DNA from: Pseudolabrys sp.
GTDB lineage: Bacteria; Pseudomonadota; Alphaproteobacteria; Rhizobiales; Xanthobacteraceae
Direction: 5' to 3'
NCBI GenBank assembly: GCA_022841665.1
Contig: JALHRB010000001.1
Location: 198,984 to 262,983 of the forward strand
DNA length: 64,000 nt
Positions 52,115 to 63,618 of this stretch are shown here, piece after piece; position 1 is the stretch's first letter, and every line of letters begins with the position of its first letter. The notes under the pieces are model-generated. The model had not been told where the DNA came from and ran no database searches. It saw nothing but the letters and a program-made list of their open reading frames with translations. Made by a program: the position numbers and the translations under genes.

Positions 52115-53737
52115 TCAGGCGCGTTCGATTTCCGCCTTGACGGCGGAAAGCGACTCGGGGGTATCGACATCGGTGAGCGCGGCCGCGCCCGCAACCGGCA
52201 CCTCGACCACCGCCTCGGCATAGCTGCCGATGAGATGGCGCGCGCCGATGTCGCCCTGAATCTGCATGAGGTCGTGGAAAAAACGGCGCGACCACACCAC
52301 CGGATTGCCGCGGCGGCCCTCGATCGAGGGCACCACCACGAGCGCACCGCGCTCGGGGTCGAAGGTGGCGATGAGCTTGTCGATCAGCGCGCTATCTACC
52401 TGCGGCATGTCGCCGAGGCAGACGATGACGCCATCGGCCTCCTTCGGCACGGCGGCGATTCCCGCTTTCAGCGAGGTGCCGAGGCCGTCGGCATAGTCCG
52501 GGTTATGCACGAGCTTAACCGGCAGGCCGTCGAGCGCGGCTTCCACCTTTTCGCGCTGGTGGCCGGTAACGACGATGACCGGCGCAGCGCGCGAAGCGAG
52601 CGCCTGTTCGGCCGCGATTCGCACCAGCGGCTTGCCGCCGATCTCGGCGATCAGCTTGTTGACCGCGCCCATGCGCGTCGAGCGGCCGGCGGCCAGCACC
52701 AGCGCGGCGACGCGGCGGCCTTTTTCGGGCTCGGGCACCGTGCGCGGCTGCGGGCGCGTGACGATCTCCATCAACAGGCCGCCGACGCCCATGCCGGTGA
52801 CGTCTTCGCGCGAAACGGCAAGGCCGGCGAGGAGGCGCATCAGCACCCAGTCGAAGCCGTTCTCCTTCGGCGAGCGCGCGCAGCCGGGCGCGCCCAGCAC
52901 GGCCTGCCCGCGCGCGCGGCCGATCAGCATCAGGTTGCCGGGATCGACCGGCATGCCGAAATGCTCGATCTCGCCGCCGACGGCTTCGAGCGCGGCCGGG
53001 ATGACGTCGCGGCGGTCGGCGATGGCCGAAGCGCCGAACACGATGACCAGCTCGGCGCCGGCGGCGAGCAGTTCGTCGATGGCTTTGGCAAGCGCCGCCT
53101 GCTCGTGCGGCACGCGCTTCTCCGCGATAATGGCGGCGCCGGCGGGCGCGATGCGCTGCGCGGTGATCTTCAGCGTTTTGTCGATGACCTTGGGCGACAG
53201 CCCTGGCAGCAGCGTGGAGACGATGCCGACCTTGCGCACCTTGTAGGGCGCGATGCGGATGACGGGCCGCGCCTTCTCCGCCTCGGCCACGGCCCTGTCG
53301 CGCGCGGAACCGGCGACTGCAAAGGGGATGATCTTCACGGTAGCGATCATCTCGCCCTCGACCACCGGCTTGAAGGCCGGCAGCGTCGCGAGCGTCACCG
53401 CCTCGTCGATGCGGTTGAGGCGGTCGATGGCATCCTTATCGACCAGCAGAATGCCGGCGGCTTCGGCGAACAGATTGCAGCGGCCGGTGAAGGCGCGGTC
53501 GGCGCGCACGCCCTCGCCCTTGAGCGCGGCGGCGATGTCGGCGGCGGCTTGGTCCTCCGAGACGTCGCCGGGCTCGAGCCGCGCCACCACGATCTCCTTG
53601 ACGCCGGCGGCTTCGAGCGCGGCCACTTCGGCGTCGCCGATCAAGGTGCCTTTCTTGAGCACGAGGTCGCCGGTGCGGATGGAATGCACCGCGGTGGCGC
53701 CGCGCGCCTCGCCGACTGGGACGGCGCCGAATTTCAT
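52115..53737 (-). CDS. Molybdopterin-binding domain fused to MobA/MocA-like nucleotidyltransferase
   Basis: 540 residues in two parts. Residues 1-330 resemble the MoeA/MoaB-like molybdopterin-binding region (VGIVSTLLPGLSPKVIDKTLKITAQRIAP, ELVIVFGASAIADRRDVIPAALE). From about 345 a MobA/MocA-type GT-A fold follows: VAALVLAAGRSTRMGAVNKLIAEIGGKPLVR, VVVTGHQREKVEAAL, VCLGDMPQVDSALIDKL and GRRGNPVVWSR. The likely role is making molybdopterin cytosine dinucleotide and delivering it to the Cox-type hydroxylase. It lies downstream of the xdhC genes on the same strand. The ATG follows GGAGGTGG. Confidence 0.9.
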   Translation of the reverse strand: MKFGAVPVGEARGATAVHSIRTGDLVLKKGTLIGDAEVAALEAAGVKEIVVARLEPGDVSEDQAAADIAAALKGEGVRADRAFTGRCNLFAEAAGILLVDKDAIDRLNRIDEAVTLATLPAFKPVVEGEMIATVKIIPFAVAGSARDRAVAEAEKARPVIRIAPYKVRKVGIVSTLLPGLSPKVIDKTLKITAQRIAPAGAAIIAEKRVPHEQAALAKAIDELLAAGAELVIVFGASAIADRRDVIPAALEAVGGEIEHFGMPVDPGNLMLIGRARGQAVLGAPGCARSPKENGFDWVLMRLLAGLAVSREDVTGMGVGGLLMEIVTRPQPRTVPEPEKGRRVAALVLAAGRSTRMGAVNKLIAEIGGKPLVRIAAEQALASRAAPVIVVTGHQREKVEAALDGLPVKLVHNPDYADGLGTSLKAGIAAVPKEADGVIVCLGDMPQVDSALIDKLIATFDPERGALVVVPSIEGRRGNPVVWSRRFFHDLMQIQGDIGARHLIGSYAEAVVEVPVAGAAALTDVDTPESLSAVKAEIERA

Positions 53738-53748
53738 AAACCACCTCC

Positions 53749-53853
53749 GTCATTCCGGGACGCTCGCGCCGCGAGCGGACCCGGAATCCAGACACCTATT
53801 CCGACGCTGTCTCTGGATTCCGGGTTCGCGCCTTCGGCGCGCCCCGGAATGAC
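53749..53853. repeat. 105-nt palindromic repeat A, between the Mob-like and xdhC genes
   Basis: Ends GTCATTCCGGG...CCCCGGAATGAC; inner repeats ACCCGGAATCCAGA and TCTGGATTCCGGGTT. Two inner hairpins (CGCTCGC/GCGAGCG and CGCGCC/GGCGCG). Same length and layout as repeat B at 54917 but with different hairpin stems. Confidence 0.92.
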
Positions 53854-53864
53854 AAATATCTTCT

Positions 53865-54572
53865 TCATGCCGCCTCCGACTTCTCCGCCGCGCCGCCCTT
53901 GGTGCGCAGCGCCTGGGTGATTTCGCCCATGATGGCGACCGCGATCTCGGCCGGTGACACGGCGCCGATCGGCAGGCCGATGGGCGCGCGGATGCGGGCC
54001 ATGTCGGCGTCACTCAAGCCCGCCTCCTTTAGCCGCGTCACGCGCTTGGCATGCGTCTTCCGCGAGCCGAGCGCGCCGATGTAGAAGCAGTCGCGCTTGA
54101 GCGCGTGCAGCAGCGCCGGATCGTCGATCTTCGGGTCGTGCGTGAGCGCGACGAAAGCGGTGTAATGGTCGACGTTGAGCGGCGGCAGCGCCACGTCCGG
54201 CCATTCCGCGATCACCTTCACGTCGGGAAAGCGCTCGACCGAGGCGAAGGCGGTGCGCGGATCGACGATGGTGACGTCGTAGCCGAGCAGTTGCCCGATC
54301 GGCGCCAGCGCCTGGCTGATGTGCACCGCGCCGGTGATGACCAGACGCGGCGACGGCACGTGCACGGTGAGGAAGACGCGGCCCTGCGCGGTTTCCTCCA
54401 TGCCGCTCTTGGCCATGCGCAGGCGCTTGCCGATCAGCTCGGCGAGCGAATCCTTGCCGGCGTCGGCCGCCTTCACCAGCCGCTGCGCGCCCGTATCGAC
54501 GTCGGTGACGATGACCACCGCGCGGCGCGCGGCGCGCTCTTCGTTCACGGCGTGCAAGATGTCGAGTTTCAT
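53865..54572 (-). CDS. XdhC-like protein, C-terminal (Rossmann) part
   Basis: 235 residues. LVITGAVHISQALAPIGQLLGYDVTIVDPRTAF is the Rossmann-type core of XdhC/CoxI C-terminal domains, and FYIGALGSRKTHAKRVTRL and IGLPIGAVSPAEIAVAIMGEI are the conserved C-terminal motifs. XdhC proteins insert sulfurated Mo-cofactor into xanthine dehydrogenase-type hydroxylases. Here the family is split in two: its start overlaps by 1 nt the stop of the preceding N-terminal part (TAATG). Works with the Mob-like protein and Cox subunits. Confidence 0.92.
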   Translation of the reverse strand: MKLDILHAVNEERAARRAVVIVTDVDTGAQRLVKAADAGKDSLAELIGKRLRMAKSGMEETAQGRVFLTVHVPSPRLVITGAVHISQALAPIGQLLGYDVTIVDPRTAFASVERFPDVKVIAEWPDVALPPLNVDHYTAFVALTHDPKIDDPALLHALKRDCFYIGALGSRKTHAKRVTRLKEAGLSDADMARIRAPIGLPIGAVSPAEIAVAIMGEITQALRTKGGAAEKSEAA

Positions 54573-54895
54573 TACGACACCTTTTCCACATAAACGCGGA
54601 TGGTGCCGCCGCAGGACAGCCCGACCTGCCAGGCGGCCTCGTCGGCGACGCCGAATTCCAGCATCTTCGGCTTGCCCGAGCCGATCACATCGATGGCTTC
54701 GGTCACCACCGCGCCCTCAACGCAGCCGCCGGAGACGGAGCCGAGGAAGTTGCCCTCCTCGTCGATCACCAGATTCGAGCCGACCGGCCGCGGCGCCGAG
54801 CCCCAGGTCTCCACCACGGTGGCGAGCGCCACGCCGCGCCCGGCCTTGCGCCAGTCCTCGGCGGCCTTGAGGATGTCTTCATCGCGCGCGAGCAT
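54572..54895 (-). CDS. XdhC-like protein, N-terminal part
   Basis: 107 residues. DILKAAEDWRKAGRGVALATVVETWGSAPRPVGSNLVIDEEGNFLGSVSGGCVEGAVV is the XdhC/CoxI N-terminal signature; the Cys in GSVSGGCVEG is thought to help sulfur or Mo-cofactor binding. LSCGGTIRVYVE ends the module. The ATG at 54895 has GGAGG upstream; the track start four codons earlier lacks one. Translationally coupled with the C-terminal half. Confidence 0.92.
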   Translation of the reverse strand: MLARDEDILKAAEDWRKAGRGVALATVVETWGSAPRPVGSNLVIDEEGNFLGSVSGGCVEGAVVTEAIDVIGSGKPKMLEFGVADEAAWQVGLSCGGTIRVYVEKVS

Positions 54896-54916
54896 GTGAG
54901 CCTCCATTCTCTATTG

Positions 54917-55021
54917 GTCATTCCGGGACGGCCCGAAGGGCCGGACCCGGAATCCAGACACAAGCTCTGCGCCGTCTTCTGGATTCCGGGTTCGCTCGCT
55001 ACGCGAGCGCCCCGGAATGAC
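54917..55021. repeat. 105-nt palindromic repeat B, between xdhC and coxE genes
   Basis: Same ends and same length as repeat A. Hairpin stems here are CGGCCC/GGGCCG and CGCTCGC/GCGAGCG. Together A and B flank the two xdhC-type genes. Confidence 0.92.
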
Positions 55022-55033
55022 TGCAAACATATT

Positions 55034-56245
55034 TTACGCCACCTGCCTCAACATCGCCTTCGGATCGTAACCCTTGGCCGGCGCGCCGGACAGGGCGCGC
55101 ACCAGCTCGGTCATGGAATCGAGATTGTGGATCGGCCGCAATTCGTCAACATGCGGCAGGATGGCCCGCACCCCCTTTGCGCGCGCCTCGAAGCCCTCGA
55201 AGCGCAGCAGCGGATTGAGCCAGATCAGCCGGCGGCACGAGCGGTGCAGCCGGTCCATCTCGAAGGATAACGTATCGTCGGCGTCGCGCTCAAGCCCGTC
55301 GGTGATCAAGAGCACCACCGCGCCCTGCCCGAGCACGCGGCGCGCCCAATGTTTGTTGAAGGCGTGCAGCGAAGTCGCGATACGCGTGCCGCCGGCCCAG
55401 TCGGCGACATTGGCGCCGCAAGCGGCGAGCGCCTCGTCCGGATCGCGCTGGCGCAGCGAGCGCGTGACGTTGGTCAGCCGCGTGCCGAACAGGAACGTCA
55501 TGACGCGCTTGCGCGCGTCGGTGATGGAATGGAGGAAGTGCAAAAAAAGCCGCGTGTACTGGCTCATGGAGCCGGAGATGTCGAGGAGCGCCACGATCGG
55601 CGGCTCCTTCTCCTTCGGCCCGAGATATTTCAGGTCGATGAGCGCGCCGCCCGCTTTCATCGAGGCCCGCAAGGTGCGGCGCACGTCGATGATGTGGCCG
55701 CGCCGGTGCGCGGCGAGCCGCCGCGTGCGCACCATGTCGAGCGGCAGCGCAAGGCGCGCGATAGCGTCCTTGGCGGCGGCGATTTCGCCCGCCGTCATCT
55801 GCGCGAAGTCCTTGCGGCGCAGCACCTCGCGGTCGGAGACGGTCAGCCGCGCGTCGATCTCGACCTCGCGCTCCTGCTCGCGCGCGTTCTGGCCGGCAAA
55901 GAGCGCGTCCTGGATGCGCTGCGCGCCAGCCTCCGGCGGCTTCGGCGCCGTCGGCAGCGTGTCGGGCAGCATGGAGGCGATCAGCTTGTCGATATAGCCG
56001 CGGCGGCGGAAGAAGATGCGGAAAGCATGGTCGAACAAAATCGTATGCTCGTGCCGCTTCACGAAGACGGCGTGCAGCGTCCAGTAGAAGTCGTCGCGGT
56101 GGGCCACATGTGCGACTTCGAGCGCGGAGAGCGCGTCCAGCACCGCCCCCGGCCCGACCGGCATGCCGGCCGCGCGCAGCGCGCGCGCGAAGTAGAGGAT
56201 GTTCTCGGCGAGGCGGCCGCTTGTTTCTGTCATCCGCAATCCCAT
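55034..56245 (-). CDS. coxE: VWA-domain protein, CoxE type
   Basis: 403 residues. The C-terminal von Willebrand A domain contains the MIDAS motif LLDISGSMSQYTR (DxSxS) and later LLITDGLERD. The N-terminus LAENILYFARALRAAGMPVGPGAVLDALSAL is the CoxE family start. CoxE works with the MoxR-type ATPase CoxD to mature the CuSMo/MCD-dependent carbon monoxide dehydrogenase of aerobic CO oxidisers. It lies downstream of coxD in the same direction. Either ATG 56245 or 56233 may start it. Confidence 0.9.
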   Translation of the reverse strand: MGLRMTETSGRLAENILYFARALRAAGMPVGPGAVLDALSALEVAHVAHRDDFYWTLHAVFVKRHEHTILFDHAFRIFFRRRGYIDKLIASMLPDTLPTAPKPPEAGAQRIQDALFAGQNAREQEREVEIDARLTVSDREVLRRKDFAQMTAGEIAAAKDAIARLALPLDMVRTRRLAAHRRGHIIDVRRTLRASMKAGGALIDLKYLGPKEKEPPIVALLDISGSMSQYTRLFLHFLHSITDARKRVMTFLFGTRLTNVTRSLRQRDPDEALAACGANVADWAGGTRIATSLHAFNKHWARRVLGQGAVVLLITDGLERDADDTLSFEMDRLHRSCRRLIWLNPLLRFEGFEARAKGVRAILPHVDELRPIHNLDSMTELVRALSGAPAKGYDPKAMLRQVA

Positions 56246-56264
56246 CCACCGTTCGTCCCGCGCG

Positions 56265-56290
56265 CAGACATCGGGTTAACCCGATGTCTG
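56265..56290. repeat. 26-bp perfect palindrome in the coxE-coxD gap
   Basis: Arms CAGACATCGGGTT/AACCCGATGTCTG with no spacer, 20 bp upstream of coxE on the minus strand. Seen as a perfect dyad. Confidence 0.85.
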
Positions 56291-56302
56291 CCACTCGACG
56301 TA

Positions 56303-56328
56303 CGCAAGTCGGCTATAGCCGACTTGCG
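56303..56328. repeat. Second 26-bp perfect palindrome in the coxE-coxD gap
   Basis: Arms CGCAAGTCGGCTA/TAGCCGACTTGCG with no spacer, 13 bp from the first palindrome. Followed by another hairpin ATTCCCGC-TTTC-GCGGGAAT at 56347-56366, which belongs to the same repeat class as that in the DUF488 gene. Confidence 0.85.
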
Positions 56329-56396
56329 ACGGGGACCCAGCGCTGGATTCCCGCTTTCGCGGGAATGAACGGGTGTGTTGTACGTCCTCGAAAAAA

Positions 56397-57317
<921 letters not shown>

Positions 57318-57428
57318 CACGGGGTCCTGATCGGAGGGTACTTTATCCTACCGCGGGCGCGGCTTACATGTGGGTATCAAAGCCGGTCCCGGCCAGCCAG
57401 GGATAGCCCCGAAAGCGAGACTTTAGTC

Positions 57429-57962
57429 ATGTCGGACGCCCCCGAAACCACCCAAGAAACGACCAAAGAAACGCTGCGTTTTCCGACCATCGACCCCGGC
57501 GTGCGCATCGGCCATGTGCACCTGAAGGTCGCCGACCTGCAGCGGGCGCTCGACTTCTATTGCGGGGTGCTTGGCTTCACGCTGACCACCAGCCGCCCGG
57601 GCGCCGCCTTCATCTCGGCCGGCGGATACCACCACCATCTCGGCCTCAACACCTGGGAAAGCAAAGGCGGCTCCCCGCCCCCGCCGGGCACGACCGGCCT
57701 CTACCACACCGCCATCCTCTACCCGACCCGCAAGCTCCTGGCCGACGCGCTGCGCCGGCTGATCGCGGCCAAGATCCCGCTCGAAGGCGCGAGCGACCAT
57801 GGCGTGTCCGAGGCGCTCTATCTGCGCGACCCGGACGACAACGGCGTCGAGCTCTATTGGGACCGGCCGAAGGAGAAATGGCCGCAGAAGCCGGACGGCT
57901 CGTTGCAGATGTATACGCGTCCGCTCGATTTGCACGATCTGCTGGCGGAGCTCGACCGCTAG
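57429..57962 (+). CDS. VOC (glyoxalase/dioxygenase) family protein
   Basis: 177 residues. RIGHVHLKVADLQRALDFYCGVLGFTLTTSRPGAAFISAGGYHHHLGLNTW is the VOC module, with metal-ligand candidates His in GHVHL and GYHHHLG and Glu in NGVELYWDR. YHTAILYPTRK begins a second repeat. Resembles catechol-2,3-dioxygenase-like or glyoxalase-like proteins of unknown substrate. The track ORF extends 352 codons upstream only because of GC bias; the ATG at 57429 begins the family. Confidence 0.91.
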   Translation: MSDAPETTQETTKETLRFPTIDPGVRIGHVHLKVADLQRALDFYCGVLGFTLTTSRPGAAFISAGGYHHHLGLNTWESKGGSPPPPGTTGLYHTAILYPTRKLLADALRRLIAAKIPLEGASDHGVSEALYLRDPDDNGVELYWDRPKEKWPQKPDGSLQMYTRPLDLHDLLAELDR

Positions 57963-58081
57963 GCGGCTGGGGTCCGCCGGAGTTCTGTGTGGAACACGGC
58001 CGGCGCGGCCATTTCTCTCCGCTGATAAAATAAACTGTTAATCCCGCCGCCCTAATCTCCCCGATCCATCGGGGGAATTCC

Positions 58082-59131
58082 ATGGCAAAGGCCAGCCGGC
58101 TGCGAAAGGCAAGCGCGCTCGGCATCGCGAATGTCGATTCCCATTCGCACGAGTCAACGGCGGCCGCGGTCGCACGCCTGACCGCTTTGGTGGAAGCGCA
58201 GGCCCGTGTCATCCGCGACTACGAAGCCGCCGCCGCCCGCAGCCGGGACGTGTTCGAGCGCGCCTCGGCGGCCGCGCGGCTCGGCATGTGGGAATGCGAC
58301 TTGACCACCGAGACCTTGCAGTGGTCGGGCGGCACCTACGACATGTTCGATATCGAACGAAACGCGCCGTTGGTGCGTAAGCAGGCCCTGCCCCGCTATT
58401 CCACCCACTCGCTCAAGGCGCTGGAAAAAATCAGGAGTGAATCGCTGGCGCAGGGCAAGGGCTTCAACCTCGACGCCGAGCTCGTCACGGCGCGCGGTGC
58501 GCAGCGCTGGATCAGGATCACCGCGGTCGTCGACTGCGCCGACAAACGCCCGACCCGCCTGTTCGGCATGAAGCAGGACATCACCGAGGAAAAGGCCAAA
58601 CTGGACCGCCTGCGCTACCTCGCGGAAACCGATGAACTGACCGGGCTGGCCAACCGCAGCCTGTTCCAGGCCAAGCTGGCGGGAATGTGCGAGACCGCCC
58701 ATGCTGCCGACGCCGGGGCGCTGCTCCTGATCGACCTCGACGGCTTCAAGGAGGTCAACGACTCGCTCGGCCACGCTGCCGGCGACGGATGCCTGGCCGA
58801 GGTGGCGCGCCGCTTGTCGCGCGCCTGCCCGGACGCCGTCGTGGTGGCCCGCACCGGCGGCGACGAGTTCGCGGTGCTGCTCGGCCCGACGCCGGACGTT
58901 CGCCGCATCGCCGCCGTCGCCGCCCATATCGTCAAGACGATGGGACGTCCGGTGGACTCGCACGGCCGCCGCTTCACCATCGGCGCCTCGGTCGGCATCG
59001 CCTGGGTCAATAGTCGCGCGCCGGGAGAGATCTTCCAGCGTGCCGACGCCGCGCTTTATGCCGCCAAAGCCGCCGGCAAGAACACTTTCCGTTGGTTCGA
59101 CCCGGACTACGCGCGCACCAGCGCAGCCTAG
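58082..59131 (+). CDS. PAS-GGDEF diguanylate cyclase
   Basis: 349 residues. A coiled-coil helix (AAVARLTALVEAQARVIRDYEAAAARSRDVFERASAAARLGMWE) leads into a PAS domain with PAC tail (about 65-170; GKGFNLDAELVTARGAQRWIRIT, FGMKQDITEEKA). The C-terminal GGDEF domain (about 180-340) has an intact motif TGGDEFAV at 259-263, and LLLIDLDGFKEVNDSLGHAAGD. No RxxD inhibition site is found at the usual place, so product inhibition may be absent. No membrane helix. Start ATG after GGGGGAA. Confidence 0.92.
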   Translation: MAKASRLRKASALGIANVDSHSHESTAAAVARLTALVEAQARVIRDYEAAAARSRDVFERASAAARLGMWECDLTTETLQWSGGTYDMFDIERNAPLVRKQALPRYSTHSLKALEKIRSESLAQGKGFNLDAELVTARGAQRWIRITAVVDCADKRPTRLFGMKQDITEEKAKLDRLRYLAETDELTGLANRSLFQAKLAGMCETAHAADAGALLLIDLDGFKEVNDSLGHAAGDGCLAEVARRLSRACPDAVVVARTGGDEFAVLLGPTPDVRRIAAVAAHIVKTMGRPVDSHGRRFTIGASVGIAWVNSRAPGEIFQRADAALYAAKAAGKNTFRWFDPDYARTSAA

Positions 59132-59171
59132 CGGCCAGAAAAGAAATGCGCGCCGCCGGTGGCCGGAACCG

Positions 59172-60383
59172 TCATGCCGCCTGCCGCGGCCGCCGCAGCA
59201 TCAGGGTCAGCAGGGTGGCGAGCACCGTGAAGCCCAGCATGATCGCAAACGCCGCCTGGTAGTTGCCGGCCTTGTCGAACAGCGCGGCGCCGAGATAAGC
59301 GCCGATGCCGCCGAAAACCTGGTGCACCATCGTGATGAGGCCGGTGAGCGCGCCGAGATGGCGGGTGCCGAAGCTCTCCTGCACGAACACCACCGTAAGC
59401 GGCGCGGTCACCAGGAACGTGGCGCCGAACACGAGCGCGAACACCGCGACCGACACTGTCGACTGATCCACCATCACCAAGGCGAACACGACGACGCGCG
59501 CGGCAAAGCAGACGGCCGTCGGCCACATCGGGCCGGAGCGGTCGCTGACCGCGCCGCCGATCACCACGCCGACGAGGCCGGTCAGCCCCATCAGCGCCAG
59601 CAGGTTGCCGGCCAGAAAAGCGTCGACGCCGCGGTCCTGCGCGAAGGCGACGACATGGGTGGAGACGAAGAAGTCGTCGAAGCCGCAGACCGCGTAGATC
59701 GCGAGCAACAGCCAGAATTGGCGCGTGCGCGCGGCCTCGCGCACGCCGACGCCGATCGCCGGCTGCGCCGCCTTGGCCTGCATGCGCGTGCTTTTGGGAA
59801 TCGCTAGGATGACCAGCGGCAGCAGCGCGAGATGCACGATCCCCAACCAGACATAGACGGACTGCCAGCTCACGGAGAGCATGACCGCCGCCAGCGCGGC
59901 GATCACCACGAGCTGGCCGACGCTCATGCCCGACGTCACCACCGCATTGGCGATGCCGGTGCGCACCGGAAAGGCGCGCGCCACCATCACGCCGACCGGG
60001 ATCATGGAGGCCGCGCCGTTGCCGAGCGCGAAGACCACGCCGTATAGCACATGCGCGTGCCACGGCGCCGAGATGATGCTCATCAGGCCGATGCCGATAC
60101 CGGCGACCACGAGGCCGCCGCCCAGCACCAAGCGCGGGCTGGTGCGGTCGGCGAGGTAGCCGGCGGCAAACATCGCCGCCGCCGAAACTGCCTGGTACAG
60201 CGCGACGGCAAGCCCGACGTCGCCGCGTACCCAGCCCAAATCGTCGACGATCGGCTTCAGCGTCAGGCCGACGGTGAAGCGCGCCCCGCCGCCGATGAAG
60301 AGCACAAGGAACCCGGCGGCAAGGATGACGGCGGCGCTCGTCGCGACCGGATGGCGCCGCGCGGGCCCCGTGGCGGAGGCCAA
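59172..60383 (-). CDS. MFS transporter in the Cox locus
   Basis: 403 residues, twelve predicted helices. GWVRGDVGLAVALYQAVSAAAMFAAGYLADRTSPRLVLGGG is the motif A region of the major facilitator superfamily, and GVVIGGAVSDRSGPMWPT the related C-half loop. Resembles OFA/MCT-like organic acid transporters. It lies between coxM and coxD on the same strand; the next gene upstream (coxM) ends 26 bp away, so co-transcription is possible. Start is a TTG without a strong ribosome site; uncertain. Confidence 0.88.
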   Translation of the reverse strand: MASATGPARRHPVATSAAVILAAGFLVLFIGGGARFTVGLTLKPIVDDLGWVRGDVGLAVALYQAVSAAAMFAAGYLADRTSPRLVLGGGLVVAGIGIGLMSIISAPWHAHVLYGVVFALGNGAASMIPVGVMVARAFPVRTGIANAVVTSGMSVGQLVVIAALAAVMLSVSWQSVYVWLGIVHLALLPLVILAIPKSTRMQAKAAQPAIGVGVREAARTRQFWLLLAIYAVCGFDDFFVSTHVVAFAQDRGVDAFLAGNLLALMGLTGLVGVVIGGAVSDRSGPMWPTAVCFAARVVVFALVMVDQSTVSVAVFALVFGATFLVTAPLTVVFVQESFGTRHLGALTGLITMVHQVFGGIGAYLGAALFDKAGNYQAAFAIMLGFTVLATLLTLMLRRPRQAA

Positions 60384-60408
60384 GACTAAAGGACCGGCAC
60401 GTTCGCGC

Positions 60409-61209
60409 CTAAGCCGCCGCCTTTGCCAGCGCCCGGCGGGCGAGCACGCCGACCAGATGCGCGCGGTATTCGGCCGAGGCGTGGATGTCGGTGTTCATGC
60501 CGGTCGCGGGGATGGTCATGCCCTCGATCGACTTGGCGGCGAAACGCTTCTTGAGCGCCTCCTCGAACGACTTCACGCGGAACACGCCGTTGGAGCCCGC
60601 GCCGGTCACAGCCACGCGGATGTCCGGCCCGCGCTTGGACACGAACACGCCGACCAGCGCAAAGCCCGAGGCCGGATGCTTGAACTTCTCGTAGGCGCAT
60701 TTCTTGGCGATGGGGAACATCACTTTGACGATGATCTCGCCCTCCTCCAGCGCGGTGGAGAACATGCCGGTGAAGAAATCGTCGGCCGCGATGCGGCGCT
60801 TGTTGGTGACGATGGTGGCGCCCAGCCCGAGGCAGGCGGCCGGATAGTCGGCGTTGGGGTCGTTATTGGCGATGGAGCCGCCGATGGTGCCGCGATTGCG
60901 CACCTGCGGATCGCCGATCGAGCCCGGCACCATGGCGAGCCCCGGCATCGCCTCCTGCAACACTTTCGAGTTGGCGACGTCGGCGTGGCGCGTCATGGCC
61001 CCGATCACGACCGAGCGGCCTTTCAGCTCGACGCCGCTCATGCCTTCGACCAGCGAGAGATCGACCAGCGCCGGCGGGTTCGCCAGCCGCTGCTTCATCA
61101 CCGGCAGCAGCGAATGGCCGCCCGCCAGAAGCTTGGCTTCCGGATTGCGCGCCAGCAGGCCGGCCGCCTGGCGGACCGTCGTCGGCCGATGGAAGGTGAA
61201 ATTGTACAT
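60409..61209 (-). CDS. coxM: Molybdenum hydroxylase FAD-binding (medium) subunit, CoxM type
   Basis: 266 residues. YNFTFHRPTTVRQAAGLLARNPEAKLLAGGHSLLPVMKQRLANPPALVDLS is the FAD-binding module of CO/xanthine dehydrogenase medium subunits: AGGHSLLP binds FAD pyrophosphate and TIGGSIANNDPNADYP is the second FAD motif. The C-terminal CO_deh_flav_C domain follows. Passes electrons from the Fe-S subunit to quinone or other acceptor. Excellent ribosome site AAGGAGA. It follows coxL by 18 bp. Confidence 0.94.
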   Translation of the reverse strand: MYNFTFHRPTTVRQAAGLLARNPEAKLLAGGHSLLPVMKQRLANPPALVDLSLVEGMSGVELKGRSVVIGAMTRHADVANSKVLQEAMPGLAMVPGSIGDPQVRNRGTIGGSIANNDPNADYPAACLGLGATIVTNKRRIAADDFFTGMFSTALEEGEIIVKVMFPIAKKCAYEKFKHPASGFALVGVFVSKRGPDIRVAVTGAGSNGVFRVKSFEEALKKRFAAKSIEGMTIPATGMNTDIHASAEYRAHLVGVLARRALAKAAA

Positions 61210-61227
61210 TGTCGTCTCCTTTAAACC

Positions 61228-63585
<2,358 letters not shown>

Positions 63586-63618
63586 GGCGGTCTCCTCCCG
63601 TTCGACTTTTTATAAGGA

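Noticed and set aside
53749-55021. Repeats A and B as a CRISPR array
   Set aside because: Only two copies, more than 1 kb apart, enclosing genes and with no regular short spacers or cas genes.
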